Source of the DNA: Sipunculus nudus | Taxonomy: Eukaryota; Annelida; Sipuncula; Golfingiida; Sipunculidae | NCBI GenBank assembly: GCA_026874595.1 | Contig: CM049313.1 | Coordinates: 15,623,508 to 15,687,507 of the forward strand | DNA length: 64,000 bases | Direction: 5' to 3' | In this document: piece after piece, positions 46,413 through 58,430 of the stretch | How the letters are laid out: every line of letters starts with the position of its first letter | Position numbering within the stretch: the stretch's first letter is position 1 | Notes under the pieces: generated by a model | Told to the model about the DNA's origin: nothing | Databases searched by the model: none | What the model saw: the letters and a program-made list of their open reading frames with translations, nothing else | Translations under genes and position numbers: made by a program

Positions 46413-47850
46413 GAGCAAGCTAGAAATCACTTAATTCTTTCTCAAAAGGTAGGTGAATGGGCACCTTTAACATTAGGCAGTGACAGTTCAAAAAACAATT
46501 TAAAAGTAGTGGTGGTTTCAGGCTTTGGGATGGCAAACTTACCTGGACCTGACAGTGGGACTGTTAATCTGAAACCCAGCACTGACAGCACTCCAGCAGC
46601 AGCCTACAGGTAGTCCAGCACAGCCACAGGTGTCAGAGTGTTGGACCTGTCACGCCCTAATGTGCGGGATTCCTTGGAGACCTGGGACTATAATCTTCTT
46701 ATTAGCGGCAGGCTGTGTGGTTAAGAGGATGCAGCCCAGCAGACTTGGCATCAGAATATAATCCAATTACCGATACCCTGCTGGCTCAAACGGCTACCTG
46801 TCACTGAGGTCTCTAATGTCATAATTATTTCTGTTCTTGACTCCTCATATATACTTAATTCTCAATGATCCATTTACAATGACTTTTCAATGCATCTTTG
46901 CCATAATTTGATGAAAGTTGCCAGAGGCTGTCTTCATCCCTGTCAGTGTGTCTACACAGTCTATATAACTGATGGTGGAGGCACTGAATCATTCTCACAC
47001 AACTCCTCTGGGCCACACTTTGAAAATGCTTGTCCTAATATTGGGGGGGGGGGGGTCATTTTCCCTGTTTCTCTTAAATCCTGAGGAATTAAATATATTA
47101 TTTAGGAATTTTGAAAAAGAATGCCAGTTAATATCAAGCGGGTTAACTTAACCCATGGACAACCTGTCCTGGATATACCTGGCCAAAGTCATGAGAAATA
47201 TCAGTATCTCTTAATGTTCTCAGTGAACTCCAAACTTTTAAAAGGGTGGACCATGAGGCACATTGTTTATATTTTCGGGTAGATCTGGGAGTGGCTTCTA
47301 TGAAATTCAGCCATTCCCCTCTTTCTTTAAGTTTGTTAGTCCATAAAAAGCACTGGTTGAGGATAACCACTAATGTAGTCAGTTTCCTACATTACATAAA
47401 GGGACTGATAATAAGTCTTTGTATCTTTTTCCAGTTTAAATATCTGAATGAAGATGAAAGGTGACAATATATGACTATTATAAGAATGATTTGTTTTATT
47501 ATGTCTTCTGGATCTCAAATTAATTGATCTATCCATGAACTCTAAGTGACCTTAATTGCATATTCATTCAATGAATAATCATGAGCAGAGCAGTTGTGAG
47601 CAACCAATCACGTTACTGTTGACTATGTAAACAGTCAATCACCTGACAACTGCAAAATTTGCATAATATGGGCAACCCTTCCAAACAGAACAGTGCAGTA
47701 TGTACCAGTACCCATGTCAGCATGTTTTCTGGGATATATTTTATACAAAGGAGACAGTATAAAAATTTCTAGGCCAAAGGTTGCAGGAGCAATTCTGCCA
47801 ACAACCGAGTGAATAACAACTAGAATACGGGTAGTCGACAAGCGACTATA
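46413..47850. other. No gene recognised
   Basis: Short frames only. A poly-G run of 13 lies at 47043-47055. Confidence 0.35.
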
Positions 47851-47942
47851 CGTGTATCCGCCAAAATCAGAGTGGAATGGGTGAAGTGAGGCATGGATTG
47901 AGTGGCAAGGAGAAATAGAGTGAAGTGTGTTGCATATTAGCA

Positions 47943-48715
47943 TGGATGTCTGCAGCAGAAATGTGTATGTCGGTTACGCCACCTACCACAAAATCCAGAA
48001 AGCTGTCCAAATTGTATACATATGCAAAATTTTAGGCAGATAAGTCAAACCACGAAATGTATATGAGTGACTTTATCCCACAGCAGACAAACAGAAGGAC
48101 TTGTGCAAAAATGGTGGCAGGTGGCGCCACCAATTTTTTGTATGATTAAGAGCTATGTGAGATCTATTCACATGCAAAATTTCAGGGGGATATGTCCAAC
48201 CAGTCCTGAGATATAAGCCTGAATGTCTGCAGCATTAACATAAATGTAGGTGGCGCCACCTGCCAAAAAGTTGAGAAAGCTATCCAAGATGTTTAAACAC
48301 GCAAAATGTTAGGCAGATAAGTAAAACAACTATTGTGATATGAGTGATTTTAGCTCACGGCAGACAAACAGACAGATGCTGTGCAAAAATGTTGCAGGTG
48401 GCCCCTCCAGTTTTGTGTATGATAAAAAGCCATGTGAGATCTATAAACATGCAAAATTTTGGCCCAATCGGTCAAACGGTTCCCGAGATATGAGCTTGGA
48501 TGTCTGCAGCGTAAACTAGAATGTAGGTGGGGCCACCTGTCATAAAATCAAGGAAGCTGTCCAGGATGCATAAACCTGCAAAATTTTAGGCAGATATGTC
48601 AAACCACCGCCAAGATATGAGTGATTTTATCCCACAGCAGACAAACAGACGGATGCTGTGTAAAATGGTTGCAGGTGGCCCCTCCAATTTTGTGTATGGC
48701 GGAACCTGGTAAAAA
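47943..48715 (+). repeat. Tandem repeat R5, about 277-bp unit, nearly three copies
   Basis: Units begin near 47943, 48221 and 48497 with GGATGTCTGCAGC. Each contains GTAGGTGGCGCCACCTG-like sequence, GCAAAATTTTAGGCAGATA, CAGCAGACAAACAGA and a second GCAGGTGGCGCCACC or GCAGGTGGCCCCTCC. The two halves of each unit are themselves related (about 138 bp), so the unit is a dimer. Confidence 0.8.
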
Positions 48716-48839
48716 AACTAGACATTTCTTGGCACCGCAGGTGCCAGAGTATCCCCAGACATAGTAGGCCCCCCCCCTTTATAAATAGACCCCCATTTTT
48801 AGCAGCATATACTGACACTTGGCATATTTATTGTTTCTT

Positions 48840-51010
48840 CCATCTAACAATCCACAATCTTGTTGGAGATGTTGGTCCTGTGACCTTGATCTTTTTAAAG
48901 ATGTGTCCTGTGACCTTGACCTTTGACCTCATGACCCCAAAATCAATTCTGGTCTTGCTTTTCCAATGGGACATATGCAAGTTAAGTTTGAAATCTATAC
49001 ATCAATAAAGCAGGAATTATCACCCAGAAACTAATTTTTGGACAGATGGCTCCTGTGACCTTCACCTTTGACCTTGTGACCTCAAAATTTATACGGGTCT
49101 TCCACTCTTGGCAGGTGAACTATATGTGCAAGATGAAAGATCTGAGATGAATTGTTTAGCTGAAAATGCATCCACAATCTTTTTAAAGATGTCCTGTGAC
49201 CTTGACCTTTGACCTCATGACCCCAAAATCAATTCAGGTCTTGCTTTTCCAATGGGTCAAATTCAAGTCAAGTTTGAAATCCATACATCAATAAAAGAAG
49301 GAATTATCATCCAGAAACTAATTTTTGGACAGATGGCTCCTGTGACCTTCACTTTTGACCTTGTGACCTCAAAATTGATAGGGTTATTCCACTCTTGGCA
49401 GGTGAACTATATGTGCAAGATGAAAGATCTGAGATGAATTGTTTGGCTGAAAATGCATCCACAATCTTTTTAAAGAGGTTTCCTGTGACCTTGACCTTTG
49501 ACCTCATGACCCCAAAATCAATTCAGGTCTTGCTTTTCCAATGGGTCAAATACAAGTCAAGTTTGAAATAAATACATCAATAAAAGAAGGAATTATCATC
49601 CGGAAACTAATTTTTGGACAGATGGCTCCTGTGACCTTCACCTTTGACCTTGTGACCTCAAAATTGATAGGGTTCTTCCTCTCTTGGCAGGTGAACTATA
49701 TGTCCAAGATGAGAGATCTGAGATGAAATGTTTGGCTGAAAATGCATCCACATCTTTTTAAAGATGTGTCCTGTGACCTTGACCTTTGACCTCATAACCT
49801 CAAAATCAATTTGGGTCTTGCTTTTCCAATGGGACATATACAGGTCAAGATTGAAATCCATACATCAATAAAAGCAGGGATTATCATCCAGAAACTAATT
49901 TTTGGACAGATGGCTCCTGTGACCTTCACCTTTGACCTTGTGACCTCAAAATTGATAGGGGTCTTCCACTCTTGGCAGGTGAACTATATGTGCAAGATGA
50001 AAGATCTGAGATGAATTGTTTGGCTGAAAATGCATCCACAATCTTTTTAAAGAGGTTTCCTGTGACCTTGACCTTTGACCTCATGACCCCAAAATCAATT
50101 CTGGTCTTGCTTTTCCAATGGGTCCAATACAAGTCAAGTTTGAAATCCATACATCAATAAAAGAAGGAATTATCATCAAGAAACTAATTTTTGGACAGAT
50201 GGCTCCTGTGACCTTCACCTTTGACCTTGTGACCTCAAAATTGATAGGGTTCTTCCTCTCTTGGCAGGTGAACTATATGTGCAAGATGAAAGATCTGAGA
50301 TGAAATGTTTGACTGAAAATGCATCCACAATCTTTTTAAAGATGTCCTGTGACCTTAACCTTTGCCCTCATGACCCCAAAATCAATTTGGGTCTTGCTTT
50401 TCCAATGGGACATATACAAGTCAAGTTTGAAATCCATACATCAATAAAAGCAGGATTTATCATCCAGAAACTAATTTTTGGACAGATGGCTCCTGTGACC
50501 TTCACCTTTGACTTGTGACCTCAAAACTGATAGGGGTCTTCCTCTATTGGAAGATGACTTACATGTGCAAGATGAAAGGTCTGAGATGAAATGTTTGGCT
50601 GAAAATGCATCCACAATCTTTTTAAAGATGTGTCCTGTGACCTTGACCTCTGACCTCATGACCCTTAAAATAAATTGGAGTCTTGCTTTTTCAATGGGAC
50701 ATATATAAGTCAAGTTTGAAATCAATACATCAATAAAAGCAGGAATTATCATCCAGAAACTAATTTTTGGACAGATAGCTCCTGTGGCCTTGACCTTTGA
50801 CCTTGTGACTCCAAAATTTATATGGATCATCCACTATTGGCAAGTGAGCTATATATTCAAGATGGAAGACCTAGGATGAAAGTTTGGCTTAAAATGCATC
50901 CACAGTATCTTTTAAAATGCCAGTCCAGTGACCTTGACCTTTGACCTCATGACCCTAGAACCTATAGGGTTCTTACTTTAGTGGTGGGCCATACATAAGT
51001 CATGTTTGAA
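48840..51010 (+). repeat. Higher-order tandem array R6, 288-bp unit, about 7.5 copies, dense in TGACCT half-sites
   Basis: Anchors GACCTTTGACCTCATGA fall at 48918, 49204, 49493, 49781, 50070, 50357, 50645 and 50936 (spacing 286-291). Each 288-bp unit has two related halves. The first half opens with half-sites TGACCT, TGACCT, TGACCT and TGACCC spaced 0, 1 and 2 bases; the second opens with TGACCT, TCACCT, TGACCT and TGACCT in the same spacing. Other shared parts include AAACTAATTTTTGGACAGAT and GAAAATGCATCCACAATCTT. Short frames (60-119 codons) repeat with the unit and are not genes. Confidence 0.92.
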
Positions 51011-51670
51011 ATCCATATGGCTATCAACACTGGAGATATTATAAGAGGTGTGTGATTTTCACCATATATGGCAATATTCAAGGTCAAGGCCACTATCATA
51101 GGAAAGGTCATGACCCCAATTTAAATAAACATCATCCCATAACCCATACCTATGTATATGCATAATATAAAAGAAATCTGTCCATTAGTTTTTGACTTAT
51201 AATGCTCACAGTACTGTAAGGTGGCAATTTTGGGGGTATTAAACGGCACGAAAACAAGTAAAGAATAATAGGTGGCGCCACCAGTTTCTGGAACATGACA
51301 ACCCTATCCATGATCTTCCATCAAGTTGATTTTGGGATAAATGCATGCAAGATTTCTTGAGATATTAAAGAATTTGTGTGATTTTCCCCAAAATTGGACC
51401 TATTCAAGGTCAAGGACACTCTCCTATTAAAGGTTATGACCTCATTTTAAATAGGCGTCGTCCTCTCACCCATATCTATACATATACCAAGTTTGGTAAA
51501 GTTCCGTGAAATATTTTTTGGGTTATCGCGCCAACAAGATTTATATGCGGCGGCGGCGGCGGCGGTGGCGGCGGCGGAGGCGGCGGCGGGACCGGTATGA
51601 AAACAGTATCCCCCGACTTTGTCTGGGGATACAATTAGTATCTGCAAAACTTTGTTTTGGCGGATACAAT
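51011..51670 (+). repeat. Decayed R4/R6-like repeat with GCG microsatellite and hairpin
   Basis: This segment continues the style of the array with AGGTGGCGCCACCAGTTT, TTCAAGGTCAAGG and ATATACCAAGTTTGGTAAAG blocks. It ends in a (GGC)n tract (51547-51590). At 51607-51633 a hairpin pairs GTATCCCC with GGGGATAC around CGAC-TTT-GTC. A 13-base GTATCCGCCAAAA at 47853 recurs inverted at about 51653-51666. Confidence 0.6.
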
Positions 51671-52410
51671 CATTTTCTTACCTGGCACGTAATTCATATG
51701 AGACAAAAAATCCAAAATATGGCAAGACAATTCACAATGACTGCGATATATTCATCACTTGAGAACAGAGATATAGCAATTCCAGCTGATGATGTCAGTT
51801 AATGCGATGTCATACATCACTGACCTTTGTGATGTCACTTTAGTCTTGTCTTTCTGTCACAACCTTGGGCATGGAAGGCCTTCTGTGTAAGGAGCTTTTT
51901 GGGTGCTCAATATTATAATTAGGTTTAAAGGGCAGGGATATATGGGCTGTGATGGATAGGTCAATTACACATAACCTGTCATGTGTAAGAAAGTATATTT
52001 GGGGCTGAGGTTTCATGCCTCAGATCAGACAGTAAACATTCAGGTCAGAAGTCCAGCACTTAACAACGAGGCTCGGTGCCTTAAGGACAAGGCTACATCC
52101 TACCAATCAAAAATATAGTTTGATAATCTCCCAACTGATAGCTGCTTGGTGTGTATCATTCCATTTGCAACCTCTCCACGATATCCTCCCCTATAATGTT
52201 GAGTCAGTATTCCTGACTAAGGCCCGGGCTGTCTGGTCCCTGTCGATCTGGACCCTACCTAGAGAGCTATAACATGCATTATGAGAAACCTAATATCTAC
52301 TGAGGAGAGACTAAACAGCTTCTTAATATAACAGGTCACACACAGAATGAGAAAAAATGACTGTTACCTGGTCTATTCACATATTTTGTATTCTGTGTTT
52401 TTTCATCAGT
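51671..52410. other. No gene recognised
   Basis: Short frames only. Confidence 0.35.
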
Positions 52411-52659
52411 CTCACTGTTGCCTCTATGTCACACTCTTGTCCCTTTACCTTATTTTTTATACCCTTTGCCCGTCTCTATCTTTGTATTTTATCTATTTGT
52501 GTCTACAGCTGCATTTTTATCTGTCTCACTGTTACCTCTATGTCACACTCTTGTCCCTTTACTTTTCCTTTTATATCCTTTGCCTGTCTCTATCTTTGTA
52601 TTTTATCTGTGTGTCTCTCTGTCTCTCTCCTTGTCTCTGTCTCTTTTTCTAGTTGATTT

Positions 52660-52737
<78 letters not shown>

Positions 52738-52940
52738 GTGTGTTTCTCTCTCTCTTTCTCTACCTGTACCTCTGTCTCTCTATCTACCCATCTCTGTCTG
52801 TCTCCCTGTCTGTCTCCATCTGTCTGCCTGTTTCATACCTGTCTCCCCATCTATCTGTCTGGCTTTATTTTTCACTTTTTTGTCAGTCTCCCTCTTCTAT
52901 ATCTGTCTCTTCTATATCTGTCTAAAAGTCCTTCTGATTT
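52410..52940 (+). repeat. CT-rich low-complexity tract with (TC)n core
   Basis: A near-pure (TC)n core at 52663-52740 lies in a wider CT-rich region containing CTGTCTCTATC-like repeats. A pair of about 150-bp blocks at 52395 and 52525 share CACTGTTACCTCTATGTCAC-like sequence and GTCTCTATCTTTGTATTTTA, indicating a local duplication. Frames reading Ser/Leu repeats across it (up to 214 codons) are composition artefacts. Confidence 0.85.
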
Positions 52941-53000
52941 TATCTCTCTGTCTACTTTTCAAAGCATTCGTAAGGAAGACAGGTGAATTTTTCAACTTAC

Positions 53001-53056
53001 TTGCCCCCCTCTGGGACAGCCCACCCTCTGACTGTCAACCAGCCATAAGTTGTATA
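53001..53056 (-). CDS. Candidate small exon (minus strand), low support
   Basis: On the minus strand a strong acceptor (GGTTCTGTTTTCTTCATAG) precedes 56 bases that are open in at least two frames and end at a strong donor (GGCAA then GTAAGTTG). The frame is ambiguous: one reading gives YNLWLVDSQRVGCPRGG and also stays open upstream to 53143, another gives TYGWLTVRGWAVPEGG. Splice signals are better than the coding evidence. No family was recognised. Confidence 0.2.
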
Positions 53057-53143
53057 CTATGAAGAAAACAGAACCAATGTCTGTAACAGCATTAAACTCA
53101 ATAGTAATACTAGTATCCCTCACGACATATCCAGGTGAATCAT

Positions 53144-53551
53144 CAGGGCTTGAAGTTAACTTTTGAAAGTTTTTACTAAGTAGGGCAATGTGACAACTAC
53201 CGGTAGCTTTTACTTGCCCTACATGAATTTTTACTTGTCCCACAAAATCAGTAATCATGGCCATAACCACAAAAATTTGATCCACATGATTTTTTGTTAA
53301 TTATATTTCTCTTTTTGCATTTGCATGGATTAAAACATGCATGTACTTAAAGCTAAGAGGTATTAAAATATGATTTCACTTCTCCTGAAAAAAAAGTGGC
53401 TAACTTAAGGTTGGTCAAGATTCAGGCCTTTGTGTAAAGGTTTATGTTGTACCAAATGGCCCAGTCAGACAAGTAGGAACCCAGGGTTGGTTGCCCTACC
53501 ACCATTTGTACTTGCCCCGGGCATGTGGTTAACCGTTAATGTTGAACCCTG
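53144..53551 (-). mobile_element. Non-autonomous TIR element, family T5, copy 2 (408 bp)
   Basis: This is an inverted-orientation copy of 8069-8469. Ends are CAGGGCTTGAAGTTAAC and GTTAATGTTGAACCCTG. It is flanked by ATCAT at 53139-53143 and 53552-53556. Internal matches to copy 1 include ATCAGTAATCATGGCCATAA and the reverse of CCTTTACACAAAGGCCTGAA. A partial, more diverged relative with GTAAATGTCGATCCCTGG and TTGCCC motifs lies at about 56395-56515. Confidence 0.85.
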
Positions 53552-54079
53552 ATCATTACACAAATATCAATACAATTACTTTCAGCCATCATCAGATTAA
53601 TGCAAAATCAGCAAAAAGATTCTTGAAAGGATTAATATCAAATAGATAAAAAAAACAATAGATAAAACGGTCATTCAAACTTTCCATGGCAGATGGGGGA
53701 TTGCATTGAAACTTCATCAAAAAGGAAACAAACTTCACTGGAGAGAACAATGGACAATCCCTCATGACTTCGTGACATTTTGTGAGACATTAACAGGATT
53801 GTAATTTGTTTTACACACAGTGTGATTTTTGTGTGGTCAGAAGCACTATTCCATCTATGATGAAATCATTTTCATCTGACACCAAATGTTTTGCTTTCAC
53901 TTTTTTGCTTTCATTATCAGAAGGATTCAGGCTTCAACCAGTGTCAAATTTGGTCAACAGGTGGCTCATGATAAGAAGACATAAATCATGGCCAAATACA
54001 GAATGGAAAGAGACCTCATGATGGGACACTATCCCTCACATGAGTATTCTCTCTCTTTCCTGCCTCTCTTTCTCTCTCC

Positions 54080-54545
54080 CTACGGTGACCTCTGACCTCA
54101 TTTAATATGCGTGAATTTTGAAGAGAAGGTAATTCAGGTGAGAAACACTATTGGTTAATATGTATTATTAGTTTCATGAAAATCCATAGGATTTTTGGTA
54201 AGTCACAAAGGTACTTCCAAAGTGCAGTGACCTCTGACCTTATAAATATGCATGGATTTCCCTTGAAATCGACTTAGGCAAGATATTTTTTTTATTTAAA
54301 TTTCTTATGAGCTTTATCAAAATCCTTCATATTCTTCATAAGTTATTGCAGCAACACTACAAAGAAGCTTAGTGACCCGTGACCTTACGAAATTATTCAT
54401 GGATGCTGCCCCTAATCAAATATGGATGAGACAATCTGTTGGTTAGTACCGGTAGTTATGGTGAGTTTCCTGAAAATCCATCGAAGCCCTAGTAAGTTAA
54501 AGGACAGATGAACAGACGTTAGGTATACCATAATACTCCCATCTT
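54080..54545 (+). repeat. TGACCT repeat family R4, tandem copy set 2
   Basis: Three units begin near 54086, 54231 and 54375 with GTGACCTCTGACCTCATTT-like sequence, then AATATGCATGGATTT. They share TTCATGAAAATCCATAGGA with the set at 31395-31745. Unit spacing is about 145 bp. Divergence increases rightwards. Confidence 0.75.
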
Positions 54546-54589
54546 ATGACAGGGGTATAAAAATATGGGAGTTTTCACTGCACAAAAAA

Positions 54590-54927
54590 GGGGTATTTCC
54601 ATGTGCATGTATATGCATGTGAAATATCACTCATATGATTTTGTAACTGGGGTGTTTCCATGTGTCCGTCAGCGTATATATGTATGGGCGTATATGCATG
54701 AAAATTGCCACATGAGCAATTTTCACGCATAGGGTCTGCGTGAACTCCAGGATTCAGGGTAAAATGACGTCATTTCATCACATTTCTGTGGAAGACCTGC
54801 TAGATCCACTGTAAAAAATTTACAAGTCTGCCATTTCACGCATATTCGCATATATGCACACATGGAAACACCTATTTTTTACACATATTCACACATATGC
54901 ATATACGCACATATGGAAACACAGCTT
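54590..54927. mobile_element. Harbinger-like TIR element, diverged
   Basis: Left GGGGTGTTTCCATGTGT (about 54650) and right CACATATGGAAACACAGC (ending 54926) are inverted. Both are followed inward by TATGCGTATATGCAT-like alternating purine/pyrimidine sequence. A second left-like copy (GGGGTATTTCCATGTGCATG) at 54589 suggests a nested or duplicated left end. The right flank is TTA but a matching left duplication was not certain. Confidence 0.4.
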
Positions 54928-54929
54928 AA

Positions 54930-57840
54930 TAGTTTACCCAGTAAGTTTACATGACCATCTTTATTCTCCAATCTTAAGGCCTCAGAATATCTGTTTAATT
55001 GATTTTGATGGATTAACTCAAAAGTATTACTGCAACACTAACATGTACAGTAATATAAATGAGCTGCATGTTTTCAATAATAAAAAGTTTACATAACTAT
55101 GACTATTCAGTATTAACATCAGAAATATGCTTGTGCAGTTGAAAAATATAAAGGAAAATAAAGGACATTATGGTTTCAAATGCTGGAAACCTCTCAATTT
55201 AATTGTAATTGATTATAAATAGTGCTGTAATAAACCAGGTATATTAATGAATGGTCCTTTCCTTTCACAATCAATTAAATATATATTACATTTTTGCATA
55301 ATCGATCATATATGATTGTATATGCACATCCAAAGAAGGCATATTATGCCAATAAAATATTCTTATTCTGTCAGAGATATAAGAAAGGCAGATCACAAAA
55401 CAGTGAACAGCATTAAAGTTTATCCTTGTGCAACATTTAAGTATCAAGAAACCCCCGCCATTACCTAGACCTTTCATCATGATGTACAAGTTTGACTGGA
55501 TTTAACTGGTGAATAATTTAGGTATAATTCTATACAGCATATTTCATGGTAATATAAATGGTACATAAAATAATCTGTTAATAATGATCATCAGTCATTT
55601 TTTATTTTTCAGTCCTCAAATATGATTTAACAACTGATTCCTACTATTAATTATTAACCTCCAAACTGAATTGTTCTGACTATTACATCATCAAATACAA
55701 TCACTTTATGAAGACGCAACCAGGATATCATAATATATTTAACGAAAGTTTCAGGACTGCATCTTTCATACTTAATCACTGGAGTGGCCTAACTAGTTTG
55801 TCACTGTCATAAAGTGAACAGAAATATGAGCATTTAATGATAATTGCAAAAAAAATTTAAAGGCAATCCACCATGAAACATCATGTAATGATCTGAAAAT
55901 TATAGTTATTATTAAATCATCATGACAACTCCCTGCATCTATGTTACTTCTGTTTCTGAGCTTGAATTTAAAAAGTGCATCAGCAAGGGTTTAACCTGTA
56001 AGCTGTGTCTTTACTGGAAGAACAAAGATCCCTGTCCAATCTCGTGGCCAAAACCTTCCCTGTTTGCAAGATTCTACCCACTGCAGGAATAGGAAAAAAG
56101 TATGAATTCAAAGCAACCAAACAAGGTTAGACACGACTTTTTTCTCACCTGCCAAGTCGGGCAGCTAGTTGATAAAATTCATCTGCCTACATGTGTCTGT
56201 CACCAGCCCAATTTTTTTTATCACTGGAATATTCATCATCACTAATTGGCTATTGGGTGTTGATAGATATTTAGAGAGATTTATTCCCATATCAATTAAA
56301 AATTTGCTTTCCAGTGAATAAATTAGATACTTTGGTGATAAATTTAATACAAACAAGTATCATTGATACTGAAAATGTAATGTGCTTAATTAATGTCTAT
56401 GGTTGGTTGGACCTCCTGCTTGCCCTACAGGGCAGGCATCTATGGTTTTTTACCTGCCTGAAAACCTCAATCCCTTGCCCGCAGGTAGTTGGGCAATTGT
56501 AAATGTCGATCCCTGGCAAAGAAAACAAATGAATTCACAGCTGAAAAAGGTTTGTCTGATCAATGGAAAAAGACAATGAAAAATGTGTAAGATTACCTAA
56601 TGTATAATTAAAGGATTTTCATAACATGCTGAAGTGCCCTGAAACCCATTCAGGAGAGTAATCTAAGATACTGCACGTGGCCATTAAATTCATGATAAGA
56701 TTAATTATGACCTGGAAAATATTTAGCACAGTAGGTCAGAAGTTTATTTATAAATTAATTCTGATTTTCTGAACAAAAACCTGTCTGAATCCAAAGTGAA
56801 CTGCATGATTAATCAGATTTGCAAAAATCTGCGACCAAATTCATTTTTATATCTTAAATTACCCAAAAATTACCGAAATTTGGCTTAGGTAACAATAAAC
56901 TTCTTTATATTTTCAGCTTTTGACATTTACTGCTCTTAATATGGTTTATTAATTATCAATTTTGAGAATACATACATGTTCACAAAACAGAAATTGTGAC
57001 AGAATTGTCATGCTTTTATCAAGGTCATGTAGCTCTTATAATCTGTATACCCTGGATGAGAAGTGTTCATAATTAAAGAATTTGATTTTTTCCTTAGAAG
57101 TTTGATTGATGTGCATGTAGTTTATTGGCAGAGATTATAATTGCAAAGTTCCAAAACCAAGGCCAAACCATATCAGCACGGGTTCAACACACAAAACATC
57201 TTTTTAAGTTAAAGTTGGTTTGATGTAGTTTATTCACTTTATTGGCAAAGATTAAAATTTAAAAATCCAAAAGTGAATCTGACTGAACCAGAAACCAGAA
57301 GCTGAAATCGCTTTAAGGTTTACGCTCAGTCTGTCTGGGCCTTACTCTACTTCTTCTTTAACAATGCAAATTTGTCTGAATGTTCTGGTTTTGTTGGAGG
57401 TGTTTACTCTCTACTCAGTGCTCTCTAATTTGAAGGGCTTATTGCAAATTCAACTTGTACCTATGTTAAACACATCCATAAGAACTTAAAACCTTAGGGC
57501 TTCAAAATTAAAACATGCTTCATTACCAAATGTGGCAACATTAATTAACCATTAAATTTGAAGTTCTACAGGTCTGCATATTAATTCAATAAACATTAAG
57601 TGAAATTTGTGATTCCAAGGGTAGGACCTGCTATAAATCCTAAATTCTCTCCTGTTATTTAAATAATGTACTTGTTTTTGAGGAAATGAACAACAGAACC
57701 AAGACTGATGGATGAAATTTCCTTCAATCAATCATTGACTGAAAATGTGCCGACTCAGCAGTATCATTGATCATTCACCTGTTCTAAAAATAGCTGAGGA
57801 TCACATCAATCTGTACACTGAAATATTATGGCATTGCTTT
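54930..57840. other. No gene recognised
   Basis: About 2.9 kb of AT-rich DNA with short frames only, apart from a T5-like partial repeat at 56395-56515. Confidence 0.35.
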
Positions 57841-57845
57841 AACCC

Positions 57846-58430
57846 AGATCAAAATTTTGATCTGGATTGGCCCAGTTCAAAGTTTTTCTCTGGGCCAGAC
57901 TGGGCCAGCTGAGATTAAAATTTTGATCTTGGCCAGTCAGGATTACAATCACCTAATTAATTGACTTAATTTCAGAATTCCAAAAAGATTTTTCAAGGGC
58001 TTTCCTTCCTGAATATTAATTACAAGTCCTAGACCTACATAACAATGAATATGTGCAATTTATGAACATTTTCCTTTTTGGATCAATTTAAAAGGACACT
58101 TTCTGTTTGCAATATACATGATGTAAATAATTAATTTCCAATGTAAGTCAATAAGAATTCCTGTGATTCAACTGTTAACAAAATAACTTGCAGTTAAGCC
58201 AGCCTAGGATTAGATTAGGATCCGATCAGGGGTGGCCTAGTTTAAAATCAGTCCAATACGGAAATGTATTCTAAACTAAATTCTCATCTGGGCTTGCCCA
58301 GTTTAAAATCAGTCCAGACCAGATCTCAATCCCGAAGTCTTCACCACAGGATAGTAATCTGGATTGGCCCAGATCAAAATTCTGACCTGGGCTGGCCAAT
58401 TTTTAAATTGGACCAGATTCTAAACAGTAC
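57846..58430. repeat. Palindrome-rich inverted repeat, GGCCCAGATC type
   Basis: Two arms (57846-57950 and 58195-58430) share units such as ATCTGGATTGGCCCAG, CAGATCAAAATTTTGATCTG and GTTTAAAATCAGTCCA in opposing orientation. The style is that of the CCTAGG and CCCGGG element arms, but no ATATATGTC-type end was found. A 103-codon frame across it is a by-product. Confidence 0.5.

Noticed and set aside
46695-46765. tRNA-like GGCTGTGTGGTTAAGAGG segment
   Set aside because: A-box similarity is partial and no B box was found at the right distance.
49252-50830. Series of similar 61-119-codon frames on both strands
   Set aside because: They recur with the 288-bp repeat unit and are not conserved across all units as a coding frame.
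52418-53062. 214-codon plus frame rich in Ser and Leu
   Set aside because: It follows the CT-rich microsatellite; three frames are open at once through the same tract, which is a composition effect.
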